DNA of 64,000 bases from Bradyrhizobium sp. NDS-1 (GTDB lineage Bacteria > Pseudomonadota > Alphaproteobacteria > Rhizobiales > Xanthobacteraceae), in contig NZ_CP136628.1 in assembly GCF_032918005.1 (NCBI RefSeq), positions 310,001 to 374,000 on the forward strand, read 5' to 3'. Made by a program: the position numbers and the translations under genes. Positions 36,692 to 46,759 of the stretch are shown piece after piece (the first letter of the stretch is position 1; every line of letters begins with the position of its first letter). Below the pieces are notes generated by a model, which saw nothing but the letters and a program-made list of their open reading frames with translations, was not told the DNA's origin and searched no databases.

Positions 36692-37804
36692 ATGGCGACC
36701 CACAAACTGCTGCTGCTTCCCGGCGACGGTATCGGCCCCGAGGTGATGGGCGAGGTGAAGCGGCTGATCGACTGGCTCAATTCGGCCGGGATCGCCAGGT
36801 TCGAGACGGATAGCGGCCTCGTCGGCGGCTCCGCCTATGACGCGCACAAAGTGTCGATCTCCGAGGGCGACATGGCCAAGGCCAGGGACGCCGACGCCGT
36901 GATCTTCGGCGCGGTCGGCGGCCCGAAGTGGGATGCGGTGCCTTACGAAGTGCGTCCCGAAGCCGGCCTGCTGCGCCTGCGCAAGGATCTCGCTCTGTTC
37001 GCGAACCTGCGCCCCGCCGTGTGCTACCCGGCGCTGGCCGAGGCTTCGAGCCTGAAGCGCGAGGCGGTCGAAGGCCTCGACATCATGATCGTGCGCGAGC
37101 TCACCGGCGGCGTCTATTTCGGCGAGCCCAAGACCATCACCGATCTCGGCAACGGCCAGAAGCGCGCCGTCGATACCCAGGTCTACGACACCTATGAGAT
37201 CGAGCGCATCGGTCGCGTCGCCTTCGAGCTTGCCAGGAAGCGCAAGAACAAGGTGACGTCGATGGAGAAGCGCAACGTCATGAAGTCGGGCGTGCTCTGG
37301 AACGAGGTCATGACCCAGGTCCACAAGCGCGAATATCCCGATGTCACGCTCGAGCATCAGCTCGCCGATTCCGGCGGCATGATGCTGGTGAAATGGCCGA
37401 AGCAGTTCGACGTCATCGTCACCGACAATCTGTTCGGCGACATGCTGTCCGATATCGCGGCGATGCTGACGGGATCGCTCGGCATGCTGCCCTCGGCTTC
37501 GCTGGGCGAGGTCGACGTCAAGAGCAAGAAGCGCAAGGCGCTGTACGAGCCCGTGCACGGCTCGGCGCCCGATATCGCCGGCCAGGGCCTCGCCAATCCG
37601 ATCGCGATGATTTCGTCCTTCGGCATGGCGCTGCGCTATTCCTTCGACATGGGCGATCTCGCCGACAAGGTCGATGCCGCGATCGCCGCCGTGCTCGCCA
37701 GCGGCCTGCGCACCGCCGACATCAAGTCGGAAGGCACCACTTCCGTCTCGACCACGCAGATGGGCGAGGCGATCCTGAAGGAATTGCAGAAGCTGCACGC
37801 GTAG
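36692..37804 (+). CDS. leuB: 3-isopropylmalate dehydrogenase
   Basis: 370 residues. [15 protein letters not shown] opens the protein; [10 protein letters not shown] and the catalytic Tyr/Lys/Asp positions ([20 protein letters not shown]) are conserved, with [18 protein letters not shown]. It oxidatively decarboxylates 3-isopropylmalate in leucine synthesis with NAD. ATG at 36692 follows AAAGGAAA. leuC and leuD are on the opposite strand 10-15 kb away, so the pathway genes are dispersed. Confidence 0.97.
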   Translation: MATHKLLLLPGDGIGPEVMGEVKRLIDWLNSAGIARFETDSGLVGGSAYDAHKVSISEGDMAKARDADAVIFGAVGGPKWDAVPYEVRPEAGLLRLRKDLALFANLRPAVCYPALAEASSLKREAVEGLDIMIVRELTGGVYFGEPKTITDLGNGQKRAVDTQVYDTYEIERIGRVAFELARKRKNKVTSMEKRNVMKSGVLWNEVMTQVHKREYPDVTLEHQLADSGGMMLVKWPKQFDVIVTDNLFGDMLSDIAAMLTGSLGMLPSASLGEVDVKSKKRKALYEPVHGSAPDIAGQGLANPIAMISSFGMALRYSFDMGDLADKVDAAIAAVLASGLRTADIKSEGTTSVSTTQMGEAILKELQKLHA

Positions 37805-37817
37805 CCACAAGCACCGC

Positions 37818-37945
37818 TATCGCAGGGTGGGCAAAGCGACTTGTCCGGCGTAGCTCGAAGAGCGAAGACGGAAGCGTGCCCACGCATTTCTAGCGATCGA
37901 GAGAGATGGTGGGCACGGCGCAAGCGCCTTTGCCCACCTTACGGC
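37818..37945. repeat. Intergenic repeat, family F (GGTGGGCAAAGCG)
   Basis: CGCAGGGTGGGCAAAGCG at the left and GCCTTTGCCCACCTTACGG at the right form inverted ends, with GTGCCCACG and GTGGGCACGGC inside. It resembles a family scattered in Bradyrhizobium genomes. Confidence 0.8.
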
Positions 37946-37968
37946 ATCCGCTCTTGGAGTCTCGCCTC

Positions 37969-38604
37969 ATGGACACGCCCCGCCCCAAGATCGCGGAAAC
38001 CATCGTCCATGAAACGGTGCGGCTGCGCGAGGCGCAGATCGGCCGCCGCTGCGAGGTGCTCGCCAACACCCGCGTCGAATATGCCTCGCTCGGCGACTAT
38101 TCCTATCTCGGCGAAAATTGCGACGTCGCCGACGCCGTGATCGGCAAGTTTACGGCGATCGCCAATGCGGTGCGCATCGGCGCGCCGAATCATCCGATGG
38201 GCCGTCCGTCCCAGCACCGCTTCACCTATGTCCCGGAATATTACGAGACGGGCGTGACGCGCGACCGCGACTTCTTCGCGGACCGCCGCGGCGACCGCGT
38301 GATCGTCGGCAACGACGTTTGGATCGGTCACGCCGCCATCCTGTTGCCGGGCGTGAACGTCGGCGACGGCGCGGTGATCGCCGCAGGCGCAGTCGTCAGC
38401 CGCGATGTCGCGCCCTACACCATCGTCGGCGGCGTTCCGGCGCGTCCGATTCGCAAGCGCTTTGACGATGCCGTCGCCGAAAGCCTGCGCCGTATTGCCT
38501 GGTGGGATTGGCCGGACGAGTTGATCTTCGAACGCCTCGCCGATTTTCGCTCCGAGGCGATCGACGATTTTTGCCGGCGCTATGACCCGGCAGCCAACGC
38601 GTAG
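37969..38604 (+). CDS. Hexapeptide-repeat acyltransferase (phosphonate-associated type)
   Basis: 211 residues with left-handed beta-helix repeats ([54 protein letters not shown]). [21 protein letters not shown] is typical of the transferase found in phosphonate (phn) gene clusters. It is expected to acetylate an aminoalkyl or phosphonate-type acceptor, but no phn gene is near. ATG 37969 is chosen. It stands alone between repeats. Confidence 0.8.
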   Translation: MDTPRPKIAETIVHETVRLREAQIGRRCEVLANTRVEYASLGDYSYLGENCDVADAVIGKFTAIANAVRIGAPNHPMGRPSQHRFTYVPEYYETGVTRDRDFFADRRGDRVIVGNDVWIGHAAILLPGVNVGDGAVIAAGAVVSRDVAPYTIVGGVPARPIRKRFDDAVAESLRRIAWWDWPDELIFERLADFRSEAIDDFCRRYDPAANA

Positions 38605-38611
38605 CCTCAAG

Positions 38612-38698
38612 CCGTCATTGCGAGGAGCGAAGCGACGAAGCAATCCAGAATCGGTCCGCAGAGAGATTCTGGATTGCTTCGCTGCGCTCGCAATGACG
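38612..38698. repeat. Intergenic palindromic repeat, family B
   Basis: CCGTCATTGCGAGGAGCG at the left and CGCTCGCAATGACGAG at the right, with AAGCAATCCAGAAT and ATTCTGGATTGCTTCG arms. Between convergent genes. Confidence 0.85.
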
Positions 38699-38737
38699 AG
38701 GGAGAGGCAGGTGCCCTACGGCACCTCGCAAAAATAA

Positions 38738-38765
38738 AAAAGGCCGGGCGAGAGCCCGGCCTTTT
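38738..38765. terminator. Bidirectional rho-independent terminator
   Basis: A perfect 12-bp stem, AAAAGGCCGGGC / GCCCGGCCTTTT, with a GAGA loop. T runs exist on both strands (TTTT on plus, TTTTTATTTTT on minus). It lies between the acyltransferase and the exported protein gene ending at 38786. Confidence 0.9.
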
Positions 38766-38785
38766 GATTCGAAGATATGTCCGCC

Positions 38786-39175
38786 TCAGTACAGCGGGAA
38801 ATTCTGCGGATAGCCCCCGACATCCTGCGGCGGCGAGAGCGGCTGGCGGTCGATCGGGCGGTTGAGATTCTCGCGGGCGAAGGACGGGTAGCCCACGGCC
38901 GGCGGGAAGGCATAGTCGGTGAACTTGCGGTCGCCCGGATTGACCTCGGTGCCGCCGTCGAGCCAGGAGCGCTTGCTGACATAGATGCGGGTGCGGCCCT
39001 GCTGGTACACCGCGTTGGGTCCGCTCGGGCCGTAATAGTGCCGGCCGCGCTCGTCAAAGCGCTTGGTCTTGGTATCGGCGGAGGCCGGCGTCGCCAAACC
39101 AATGGCAGAGGACATGGCAATCACAGCGCCTGCTGCAAACAAGGTCGCCAATTTGGCAGAGAATTTCGAGCTCAT
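38786..39175 (-). CDS. Exported protein of unknown function
   Basis: 129 residues from ATG 39175, with GGGGA five bases upstream; the open frame continues to 39214 without a ribosome site. A signal peptide ends near PASADTK (about 34). The mature part is rich in Tyr, Arg, Gly and Pro (YYGPSGPNAVYQQGRTRIYVS). No domain recognised. A strong bidirectional terminator follows. Similar small secreted Tyr-rich proteins are seen at 48940 and 49289 in this window. Confidence 0.75.
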   Translation of the reverse strand: MSSKFSAKLATLFAAGAVIAMSSAIGLATPASADTKTKRFDERGRHYYGPSGPNAVYQQGRTRIYVSKRSWLDGGTEVNPGDRKFTDYAFPPAVGYPSFARENLNRPIDRQPLSPPQDVGGYPQNFPLY

Positions 39176-39331
39176 CACGTCCCCTTCAAGCGGCGCACCG
39201 CCAGTCGATTTCACCCCATACTAGCCCGGCCGGGGTGAGCGCAACTAGGTCTATTGGGTCACACCAGCTCGGAATAATCGAGCGCGGGGGCAAAAGTTGC
39301 ATCAATACCAGCCACTTGGGCTTGATGCGGC

Positions 39332-40120
39332 TCAAAGCGCCCCGCGCAATTGCGCGTTCGCGGCGCCCAGCAGCCAGTCCGGCGACCCCGCGAGGTCGCA
39401 AGCACGGCGCTTCAGCTCGGCACGGGCGAACAGGTCCGCCAGCTTCGGCTCGTTGCCCGAGACCAGCAGCGTCAGCCGGTTCAGCGTGCAGGCAATCGCC
39501 GCGCGCCGGGCGGGCAAGGTGTCGCCTTGGCAGGAGAATCCGGAGATCTGCAATGCGGGCTCCTCGCTGCGCTTGAGGTAGCCGAGGCACGCCCGCGCTC
39601 CCTCCGTTGCGGCGACCGGCCGGAACAGGGCGACGGGGCCGAATTTTGTCTCGATCAGGCCGGCTTGCTCAAGCGGAGTGGCCGCGCTCAGGCCCATCTG
39701 CACGGCGAGGTCCGCGGTTGCCGGACGTGTGACGTCGAATTCGCTGCCTTCCCGGTAAATCTCGAGCTCGGCCAGCACCAGCTCCGCCGCGCCCGTCCAG
39801 CGCATGATGTCCCTGCGGCCGCCCTCGGGGTGCCTGAGAATAGTGTAAGATACTGTTTTCTCTGAAGAATCGAGCCTTCTGAGGGCGAAAGCCGGATGAG
39901 AGCGGTCGGCTGCGCTCCAGCCCGGTCTCGGCGCCGGCTCATCGCCGCGCCACTCAGGCAGTTGGCCGAGCGCCGCAAGGCCGAGGATGGAAAGCAGGGC
40001 GAGCGCCCCCACATAAGCGAACAGGCGCGCCAGCGTGCCGACGACCTCGTCGGCGAAGGCTGCAAGCGCCAGATGGATCTGGGTGGGGCTAACGGCCGTG
40101 CTGGCCTCAGGCGACTGCAT
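39332..40120 (-). CDS. Conserved membrane-anchored protein of unknown function
   Basis: 262 residues from ATG 40120, with AGGGA about seven bases upstream; a TTG at 40144 is rejected. A membrane segment near 30-55 (AYVGALALLSILGLAALG) precedes a long soluble region of about 200 residues with three cysteines. Likely periplasmic; no domain recognised. It is divergent from asd, 116 bases away. Confidence 0.7.
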   Translation of the reverse strand: MQSPEASTAVSPTQIHLALAAFADEVVGTLARLFAYVGALALLSILGLAALGQLPEWRGDEPAPRPGWSAADRSHPAFALRRLDSSEKTVSYTILRHPEGGRRDIMRWTGAAELVLAELEIYREGSEFDVTRPATADLAVQMGLSAATPLEQAGLIETKFGPVALFRPVAATEGARACLGYLKRSEEPALQISGFSCQGDTLPARRAAIACTLNRLTLLVSGNEPKLADLFARAELKRRACDLAGSPDWLLGAANAQLRGAL

Positions 40121-40236
40121 CCACGTCCCTAAGGAATGGTCCAACGTTGTCTTGAGGCCGGTTCTCGCATAGAAGCGCTGCTCTTCCTGTTTAAGCGTCA
40201 GCTTCAGGAACGGGCTTTTTCGTCGGAGAGTGAACG

Positions 40237-41271
40237 ATGGGTTACAAAGTCGCAGTCGTCGGCGCGACCGGCAATGTCGGACGGGAAATGCTCAACATCC
40301 TGGATGAGCGCAAATTTCCCGCGGACGAGGTCGTGGCCCTGGCATCACGCCGCAGCATCGGCGTCGAGGTCTCCTATGGCGACCGCACCCTGAAGTGCAA
40401 GGCCCTCGAGCACTATGACTTCTCCGACGTCGACATCTGCCTGATGTCGGCGGGCGGCGAGGTGTCGAAAGAATGGTCGCCCAAGATCGGCGCCGCCGGC
40501 GCCGTCGTCATCGACAACTCCTCCGCCTGGCGCATGGACCCGGACGTGCCGCTGATCGTGCCGGAAGTGAACGCGGGCGCGACCGAAGGCTTCAAGAAGA
40601 AGAACATCATCGCCAACCCGAACTGCTCGACCGCGCAGCTCGTGGTCGCGCTGAAGCCGCTGCACGACAAGGCGACCATCAAGCGCGTTGTGGTCTCGAC
40701 CTATCAATCGGTGTCCGGCGCCGGCAAGGACGGCATGGACGAGTTGTTCTCGCAGACCAAGGCCGTCTACACCAACCAGGAGCTGGTCAACAAGAAGTTC
40801 CCGAAGCGCATCGCCTTCAACGTCATCCCCCACATCGACGTCTTCATGGAGGACGGCTACACCAAGGAAGAGTGGAAGATGATGGCGGAGACCAAGAAGA
40901 TCCTTGATCCCAGGATCAAGCTCTCCGCCACCTGCGTGCGCGTGCCCGTGTTCGTCGGCCACTCCGAGGCCGTCAACATCGAGTTCGAGAATCCGATCAG
41001 CGCGGACGAAGCCCGCGACATCCTGCGCAAGGCGCCCGGCTGCCTCGTCATCGACAAGCAGGAGCCCGGCGGTTACGCCACGCCGTACGAGGCGGCCGGC
41101 GAGGACGCCACCTATATCAGCCGCATCCGCGAGGATGCGACGGTGGAGAATGGCCTCGTGCTGTGGTGCGTGTCCGACAATCTGCGCAAGGGCGCCGCGC
41201 TCAACGCGATCCAGATCGCGGAAGTCTTGATCAACCGCAAGCTGATCAGCGCGAAGAAGCAGGCGGCGTAA
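40237..41271 (+). CDS. asd: Aspartate-semialdehyde dehydrogenase
   Basis: 344 residues. VVGATGNVGREML near 7-19 binds NADP; catalytic Cys130 is in ANPNCSTAQ, and SVSGAGKDGMDE with GHSEAVNIEFE contribute the active site. It reduces aspartyl phosphate to the semialdehyde, the branch point for lysine, methionine, threonine and diaminopimelate; dapF lies later in the window. ATG at 40237. A short repeat follows downstream (41277). Confidence 0.97.
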   Translation: MGYKVAVVGATGNVGREMLNILDERKFPADEVVALASRRSIGVEVSYGDRTLKCKALEHYDFSDVDICLMSAGGEVSKEWSPKIGAAGAVVIDNSSAWRMDPDVPLIVPEVNAGATEGFKKKNIIANPNCSTAQLVVALKPLHDKATIKRVVVSTYQSVSGAGKDGMDELFSQTKAVYTNQELVNKKFPKRIAFNVIPHIDVFMEDGYTKEEWKMMAETKKILDPRIKLSATCVRVPVFVGHSEAVNIEFENPISADEARDILRKAPGCLVIDKQEPGGYATPYEAAGEDATYISRIREDATVENGLVLWCVSDNLRKGAALNAIQIAEVLINRKLISAKKQAA

Positions 41272-41276
41272 GGCAG

Positions 41277-41333
41277 GCGAATAGGGAGTAGCGAATGGCG
41301 AATGGGGATTTCCACTCGTCCTTCGCTATTCGC
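41277..41333. repeat. Short inverted repeat, family G (GCGAATAG)
   Basis: GCGAATAGGGAGTAGCGAAT at the left and CGTCCTTCGCTATTCGC at the right, inverted. Between convergent asd and carbonic anhydrase genes; it may act as a terminator on both sides. Confidence 0.65.
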
Positions 41334-41964
41334 GCACGCTCCTGAATTCCTTCGCGACCTTGTCCAGCACGAACAGCGATCCCTCCGCGACGCCGAAATA
41401 GGCGCCGTGGGTCTGCATCTGGCCGCTCTCCACGGCCTTGCGCACGAACGGGAAGGTCATCAGGTTCTCGAGGCTGCGGAACACGGCGGCCTTCTCGATG
41501 CGCTCGACGAACTGCGCCATCGTTTCGTGGTCGCGCTGCTCCACCACCTCGCCCGGCTTGATGAACATCTGCATCCATTTGCCGATGAAGTCGCCGGGCG
41601 TGAGCGGCTCGATCTTGTCGACGAAGGCGCGGATGCCGCCGCATTGCGCGTGGCCAAGCACCACGATGTGCTTCACTTTCAGCACCGTCACGGCATATTC
41701 CAGCGCCGCCGAGACACCATGGGCGGTGCCGTCGGGCTGATACACCGGCACGAGGTTGGCGATGTTGCGGACCACGAACAATTCGCCCGGGCCGACGTCG
41801 AAGATCACCTCGGGCGAGACGCGGCTGTCGCAGCAGCCGATCACCATCACTTCCGGCGACTGCCCCTTCACCGACAGCTCGCGAAAGCGGGTCTGCTCGG
41901 TCGGCAGCCGCTGGGTGGCGAAGGCCTTGTAGCCTTCCAGCAAATGCTTCGGGAATGTCATCAT
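41326..41964 (-). CDS. Beta-class carbonic anhydrase
   Basis: 212 residues. Zinc ligands are Cys44 in GCCDSR, His105 and Cys108 in VLGHAQCGG, with the Asp46/Arg48 dyad beside Cys44. The enzyme interconverts CO2 and bicarbonate in the cytoplasm. ATG 41964 (MM start). It is divergent from the CoA-lyase gene, 102 bases away. No can operon partner is present. Confidence 0.93.
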   Translation of the reverse strand: MMTFPKHLLEGYKAFATQRLPTEQTRFRELSVKGQSPEVMVIGCCDSRVSPEVIFDVGPGELFVVRNIANLVPVYQPDGTAHGVSAALEYAVTVLKVKHIVVLGHAQCGGIRAFVDKIEPLTPGDFIGKWMQMFIKPGEVVEQRDHETMAQFVERIEKAAVFRSLENLMTFPFVRKAVESGQMQTHGAYFGVAEGSLFVLDKVAKEFRSVRE

Positions 41965-42066
41965 ACCTATGCCTAATCATAGACCGCTTGGGCGAACAAG
42001 CCTTTCGAATGGGCAGGCCGGATGCTATCGGCTGGGCTCGGAATATTGACGAGGAAGGAACGCAGC

Positions 42067-42948
42067 ATGACCCGCCCGCGCCGCAGCCATCTGTTCATGC
42101 CCGGCTCAAATCCCCGCGCGCTGGAAAAGGCCCGCAATCTTGCCGCCGATGGCCTGATCCTCGATCTCGAGGATTCCGTCGCACCCGACGCCAAGGCGGC
42201 GGCACGCGACGGCATCGCCGCCGCGATTGCGGCCAAGGGTTTTGGCAGGCGCGAGATTTTGATCCGCACCAACGGCCTCGATACGCCGTGGTGGGCCGAT
42301 GACGTCGCGATGGCCGCCAAGGCGTCGCCGGACGGCATCCTGGTTCCAAAAGTTTCAAGTATCGAAGATCTCGATACGATCGGCTTCCGTCTCACCGAGC
42401 TCGGCGCGGCGCCGACGGTGAAGGTCTGGGCCATGATCGAGACCGCGCGCGCCGTGCTGCATGCGGAGGAGCTGGCCGAGGCTGGGCGCGATCCATCGCG
42501 GCGTCTTTCCGGCTTCGTGTTCGGACCCAACGACATTTCGCGAGAGACCCGCATCAAGATGCTGCCCGGCCGTGCCGCGATGATCCCGATGATCACGCAT
42601 TGCATCCTGGCGGCGCGCGCTCATGGCCTCGAAATTCTCGATGGTCCCTACAGCGACATCGCCAATTCCGACGGCTTTGCCACCGAATGCGCGCAAGGAC
42701 GCGATCTCGGCTTCGACGGCAAGACGCTGATCCACCCCTCGCAGATCGACGCCTGCAACGCGATCTTCACCCCGCCCGAGGAGGAAGTCGCGCGCGCACG
42801 AAAGATCATCGCCGCGTTCGAGCTGCCGGAAAACGCTTCGCGCGGCGCGATCCGCCTCGACGGCGCCATGGTGGAGCGCCTGCACGCCGACATGGCCCGC
42901 CGCACCATCGAGATCGCGGACGCGATCGCCGCGATGGCGAAGGGCTGA
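42067..42948 (+). CDS. CoA-ester lyase (HpcH/HpaI aldolase, CitE-like)
   Basis: 293 residues from ATG 42067. The TIM-barrel motifs RSHLFMPGSNPRALEKA, LILDLEDSVAP (metal-binding Asp/Glu) and VFGPNDISRETRIKM with a GKTLIHPSQI end match CitE-like and malyl-CoA/methylmalyl-CoA lyases. Reaction: cleavage of a hydroxyacyl-CoA into acetyl/propionyl-CoA plus an oxo acid, or citramalyl-CoA lysis. Only beta-type features are visible; no CitD/CitF partner, so the free-standing form is favoured. Confidence 0.85.
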   Translation: MTRPRRSHLFMPGSNPRALEKARNLAADGLILDLEDSVAPDAKAAARDGIAAAIAAKGFGRREILIRTNGLDTPWWADDVAMAAKASPDGILVPKVSSIEDLDTIGFRLTELGAAPTVKVWAMIETARAVLHAEELAEAGRDPSRRLSGFVFGPNDISRETRIKMLPGRAAMIPMITHCILAARAHGLEILDGPYSDIANSDGFATECAQGRDLGFDGKTLIHPSQIDACNAIFTPPEEEVARARKIIAAFELPENASRGAIRLDGAMVERLHADMARRTIEIADAIAAMAKG

Positions 42949-43012
42949 GGTGGGCACCAGCCCCGGCTGCGCTGCTACGCTTGCGCCATGTTGCGGGACG
43001 TCGATGGCACTC

Positions 43013-43984
43013 TCATTGCCTTCGTCTCGCATTCTTCAAGGTCTCGGACGGCAGCTCACCGATGGCCTGACGGTATTCGGATGCGAACCGACCTAGATTG
43101 TTGAACCCGCATTTGAAGGCAATGGCGAGAACGCTGGTCTGCTCGTCCGCCTGTCGCAGAAGCTCTGCCGCCCGCTGAAGCCGGACGCGGCGCGCGAACT
43201 GGCCGGGCGAACCCCGTCCGGCATCGGAGAATTCCCGGAAAATCGTCCGCACGCTCACATTGGCGACCTCGGCGATCCTTTCCAGGTCGAGCGGTTCGTC
43301 CCAATGCGCCTCGATGTAGGACTCAACCGTGTCGATCACGGTCCGGTTGGCGCTCGGAGCGGAAAGCAGAAGGCGGTCGGAGAAATTGTGCCGATGCGCC
43401 AGCAGAATCCGGACCATCAGCGAACGCTCAAGCTCGGCAATGGCGATGGATGAGTAATCCTGCCCAAATCGATCCAGCTCTTCTGCGAGCCTGAAGACTT
43501 CCCGGCGCAGATGCGTCATGACCGCGGGATTGGCTGCGCCCGCGCCGAAATGCAGCTTCATGTCGCTGTGGTCGCCGAGAATGCTCTTCAGCAAGCGCCC
43601 CAGCGCGGCGGCATCTATCCTCAGCACCAGCTGGCGATAGCCCGGCGCAAAGTCGAGATCCAGCCTGGAGTCGCCGGAGATCATCGGGCTCCATGCCTCG
43701 ATCGGCTGGCTATCCCATTTCGTTCGGAAACCCGCAGACCCCTGGATGGAAAAGAGCTGGCGGAGAATGTCGGATTCAGGAAAGGAGAGCGATGCCGCGC
43801 CATCATAGGCACAGAAGGCGAGGCCGAGGGAATTCAAGCGAGCAAGATTGGCTCCTATGCCGAACTCATCGTCATGCTTGTCGAACCGATCCGCGCCATA
43901 GACCGCAAACAGGCGGTCGCGCGCGAAATCGCTGTCGCGCGTCCGGATCAAGGCATAGCGGTCAAGGTAGGTAACGGTGCCCAA
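43013..43984 (-). CDS. AraC family transcriptional regulator
   Basis: 323 residues with an N-terminal AraC-binding-like domain (about 30-190) and a C-terminal AraC helix-turn-helix (about 225-320), including ERIAEVANVSVRTIFREF and VLAIAFKCGFNNLGRFASEYRQ. The TTG start at 43984 is proposed because GGGGGA lies seven bases upstream. The target may be the neighbouring convergent CoA-lyase gene or the chemoreceptor, but no site is visible. It resembles the transcriptional activators of aromatic or feruloyl pathways in overall layout. Confidence 0.85.
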   Translation of the reverse strand: MGTVTYLDRYALIRTRDSDFARDRLFAVYGADRFDKHDDEFGIGANLARLNSLGLAFCAYDGAASLSFPESDILRQLFSIQGSAGFRTKWDSQPIEAWSPMISGDSRLDLDFAPGYRQLVLRIDAAALGRLLKSILGDHSDMKLHFGAGAANPAVMTHLRREVFRLAEELDRFGQDYSSIAIAELERSLMVRILLAHRHNFSDRLLLSAPSANRTVIDTVESYIEAHWDEPLDLERIAEVANVSVRTIFREFSDAGRGSPGQFARRVRLQRAAELLRQADEQTSVLAIAFKCGFNNLGRFASEYRQAIGELPSETLKNARRRQ

Positions 43985-44452
43985 ATCAGTATCCCCCCGC
44001 CGTGCAAACTACCGTATCCCCTCCGCGGGGCTACCAATTCGAGATTGAATGCAACGGTTGCCGGGCGTGACCGGATCACTCAATGAGGCATGAACGCACT
44101 CATCGCGGCTGCGACGAAATGCCCGGACGCGGGCTGCGGCTGCGAACGACATCGTCTTCGCTCATTGGTTCGCAGCGAGCGCGATGCCGACGGTAAGCGA
44201 ATGCTAGCTGCGAGCGCTTTGCCAGATTGCGATACTGATTTTAGGACCGCGTTTGCAAGTTCAAGGCCCATACCGCCGCGGTCCCGTCGCGTGTCATTGT
44301 CACGTTAATCGCCCTGGCAAAATCCGGCCATTGTGTCTTCGATCGGACAAACACTCTGATAATTCGACTCGGATATCTGAGGATTCGTGGATCGCATCGC
44401 GAGCAGAAGCCCGCCTCGACGTGCGCGCAACTTAATCGATATTGGAGAGATC
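43985..44452. other. 468-base intergenic region before the chemoreceptor
   Basis: Flanked by a leftward AraC gene and the rightward chemoreceptor. I see no repeat, terminator or credible ORF; a 72-codon frame at 44090 has Cys/Arg-biased composition and no ribosome site. The last 20 bases carry ATTGGAGAGATC ahead of the chemoreceptor ATG. Confidence 0.6.
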
Positions 44453-46129
44453 ATGTTCAAGCGCAAGTCGAGCTCCGACGCATTGACGTTGCAGGCGGCG
44501 AAGGTCGTGAGTGCCAATCTGATGATCGCGGATAACGATCTCAAGATCGTCTACATGAATGACGCGGTGACGGACTTGCTTCGCGCGGCCGAGAGCGATC
44601 TCAAGAAGGTGCTGCCGCACTTCAACGTGGATACGCTCGTCGGCACCAACATCGACGTGTTTCATAAGAATCCGCAGCATCAGCGCAAGATGCTCGCGAG
44701 CCTCAGCAGCGTGCATCGTGCGACGATCCAGATCGGGAATCGGAAATTCGACCTCGTTGCAACGCCGGTGAAGCGCAGCGACGGCAGCCGGACGGGAGTC
44801 GTGGTGGAATGGTCCGATGCCTCGGTCCGTCTCCAGAACCTCGACTTCGGGGCTCAAGTCGCCGCTGCGAACCGCTCGCAGGCGGTCATTGAGTTCAACA
44901 TGGACGGCACTGTTAGCAACGCCAATGAGAACTTCCTGAATACGCTCGGCTACACCCTGGACGAGATCCGGGGCAAGCATCATAGCATGTTCGTTGCGCC
45001 TGCCGAGCGAGACAGCGCTGCCTATCGCGAGTTCTGGGCGGCACTCAATCGTGGTGAATATCAGGCGACCGAATACAAGCGCATCGGCAAGGGCGGCAAG
45101 GAAGTCTGGATCCAGGCCTCGTACAATCCAATCTTCGACGAGAAGGGCAGGCCCTCCAAGGTGGTGAAGTTCGCGACCGACGTCACCGCCCAGAAGCTGA
45201 AGAGCGCCGATCTCGCCGGCCAGATCGCGGCGATCGACAAGGCCCAGGCGGTGATCGAATTCAACATGGACGGCACCATCGTGACGGCCAACGCCAACTT
45301 CCTGGGCGCGGTCGGCTATTCCCTGGCCGAGATCAAGGGCAAGCATCACAGCATGTTCGTCGATCCCGGCGAGCGCGACAGTACGTCCTATCGCGAGTTC
45401 TGGGCCGCGCTCAACCGCGGCGAATACCAGGCGGCCGAATACAAGCGCATCGGCAAGGGCGGCAAGGAAGTCTACATTCAGGCCTCCTACAACCCGATCC
45501 TGGATCTCAATGGCAAGCCTTTCAAGGTCGTGAAATACGCCACCGACACCACCAGGCAGGTGCTGGTCCGCATGGGCAACGAGCGCGTCCGCGGCATGAT
45601 GGAATCGGTCGCCGCCGGCTCGGAGGAGCTCAACGCCTCGGTGCGGGAGATCTCCGAAGCCATGACCAAATCGCGTGAAACCGCGACCAGTGCGGTGGAA
45701 CAGGTCTCGGCTGCCGACGCGCAAGCCCAACGCCTCACCGAGGCTGCACAGGCGATGAGCGGCATTGTCGAGCTGATCAACAACATCACGGGGCAGATCA
45801 ACCTGCTCGCGCTTAACGCCACGATCGAATCCGCGCGCGCCGGCGAAGCCGGCCGCGGCTTCGCCGTGGTCGCTTCCGAGGTCAAGAGCCTCGCCAACCA
45901 GGCCAAGCAGGCGACCGACAAGATCGGCCAGGAGATCGGCAGCCTCAACAGCATTTCCGGCGACGTCGTCAACGCTCTGAGTGCGATCAAGCAGGCGATC
46001 AACAATGTCAGCGAGTACGTGACGTCGACCGCCGCCGCGATCGAGGAGCAGAGCACGGTGACGAATGAGATGTCGACCAGCATGCAGCGCGCTGCGGCCG
46101 AGGCCGCTGCGATGGCCCATCGGGCTTGA
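44453..46129 (+). CDS. Soluble methyl-accepting chemotaxis protein with PAS domains
   Basis: 558 residues from ATG 44453, which has GGAGAG at about six bases. There is no membrane segment. Three PAS-like domains are seen: a divergent one (about 15-130), then two nearly identical ones whose [11 protein letters not shown] starts are 122 residues apart, then a methyl-accepting signalling domain (about 385-555) with [32 protein letters not shown] redox, oxygen or haem sensing would modulate the CheA-binding tip. No HAMP domain. Stand-alone receptor, with no che genes near. The PAS pair arose by recent duplication. Confidence 0.88.
   Translation: MFKRKSSSDALTLQAAKVVSANLMIADNDLKIVYMNDAVTDLLRAAESDLKKVLPHFNVDTLVGTNIDVFHKNPQHQRKMLASLSSVHRATIQIGNRKFDLVATPVKRSDGSRTGVVVEWSDASVRLQNLDFGAQVAAANRSQAVIEFNMDGTVSNANENFLNTLGYTLDEIRGKHHSMFVAPAERDSAAYREFWAALNRGEYQATEYKRIGKGGKEVWIQASYNPIFDEKGRPSKVVKFATDVTAQKLKSADLAGQIAAIDKAQAVIEFNMDGTIVTANANFLGAVGYSLAEIKGKHHSMFVDPGERDSTSYREFWAALNRGEYQAAEYKRIGKGGKEVYIQASYNPILDLNGKPFKVVKYATDTTRQVLVRMGNERVRGMMESVAAGSEELNASVREISEAMTKSRETATSAVEQVSAADAQAQRLTEAAQAMSGIVELINNITGQINLLALNATIESARAGEAGRGFAVVASEVKSLANQAKQATDKIGQEIGSLNSISGDVVNALSAIKQAINNVSEYVTSTAAAIEEQSTVTNEMSTSMQRAAAEAAAMAHRA
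44879..45560. repeat. Intragenic direct duplication of a PAS module
   Basis: Two copies with a 366-base period (44879 and 45245). Shared protein blocks include [33 protein letters not shown] and [12 protein letters not shown]. The DNA is also very similar, so the duplication is recent or under homogenisation. Confidence 0.9.
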
Positions 46130-46210
46130 TCAGGCGGCCTGCTGCGTCGGCGCGTTCTGCTACGCAAATGGAGAGATGACGTTTGCGGTCGGAAAATCCG
46201 TTGCGCCGCC

Positions 46211-46630
46211 TCAGCGCGGCGCGACGTCGGCGCGGTTGAGCGACTCCAGCGTCGAGGCGTTCGCGCAATAGCCGTGGTAATTCTCCGCGGCGGTGCCGTC
46301 GGCGAGATCGCGGTCGCACTGTCCTTTGTGACCGCAGAGCGAGCAGACCCGCTCCATGTCGCGAAGCAGCAGCGGCTGCGCGCGGCCGAGGCCTTCGGCG
46401 TTGATGCCGAGTTGTTCGAGCATCTTCGGCAGCTCGTCGGCGGCATGCCGGCCGTGACGGACCAGCTCTTCCAGGTCGTCAGGTGCGATCCTGAGGTCGC
46501 TCGCGATCCGGTCGAAATCGGCGCGATCGAGCTGCCGGATCTCGTTCATCTCGCGGCGATGCTTCAGCCAGCCGGCGAAGGACTCGATGAGATCCTGGAC
46601 GATGGGATAAGGTCTGCTTGCGGTGCTCAT
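46211..46630 (-). CDS. DUF6455-like protein with a cysteine cluster
   Basis: 139 residues from ATG 46630, with GGAG seven bases upstream. A helical, charged region (about 20-85) is followed by CSLCGHKGQC and YHGYCAN, giving four cysteines that could bind zinc or an iron-sulfur cluster. I recall the family as DUF6455; its function is unknown. Members often pair with a gene for a ribosome or electron-transfer protein, but no partner is seen here. Both neighbours point away or are unrelated. Confidence 0.65.
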   Translation of the reverse strand: MSTASRPYPIVQDLIESFAGWLKHRREMNEIRQLDRADFDRIASDLRIAPDDLEELVRHGRHAADELPKMLEQLGINAEGLGRAQPLLLRDMERVCSLCGHKGQCDRDLADGTAAENYHGYCANASTLESLNRADVAPR

Positions 46631-46759
46631 GGAAAGCTCCTTCGGACGGCGGAATTGGAGCGAATTAAGCACAATGATGCAGGAGCGCGTTGCGCTGGAT
46701 CAAATTGGGAAGCGGCATCCAATCCGGTCTTGTGCCGCGTCCGGGACACGAGCGGAGAA

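Noticed and set aside
44090..44308. 72-codon ORF upstream of the chemoreceptor
   Set aside because: No ribosome site, no coupling and Arg/Cys-rich composition like a random frame.
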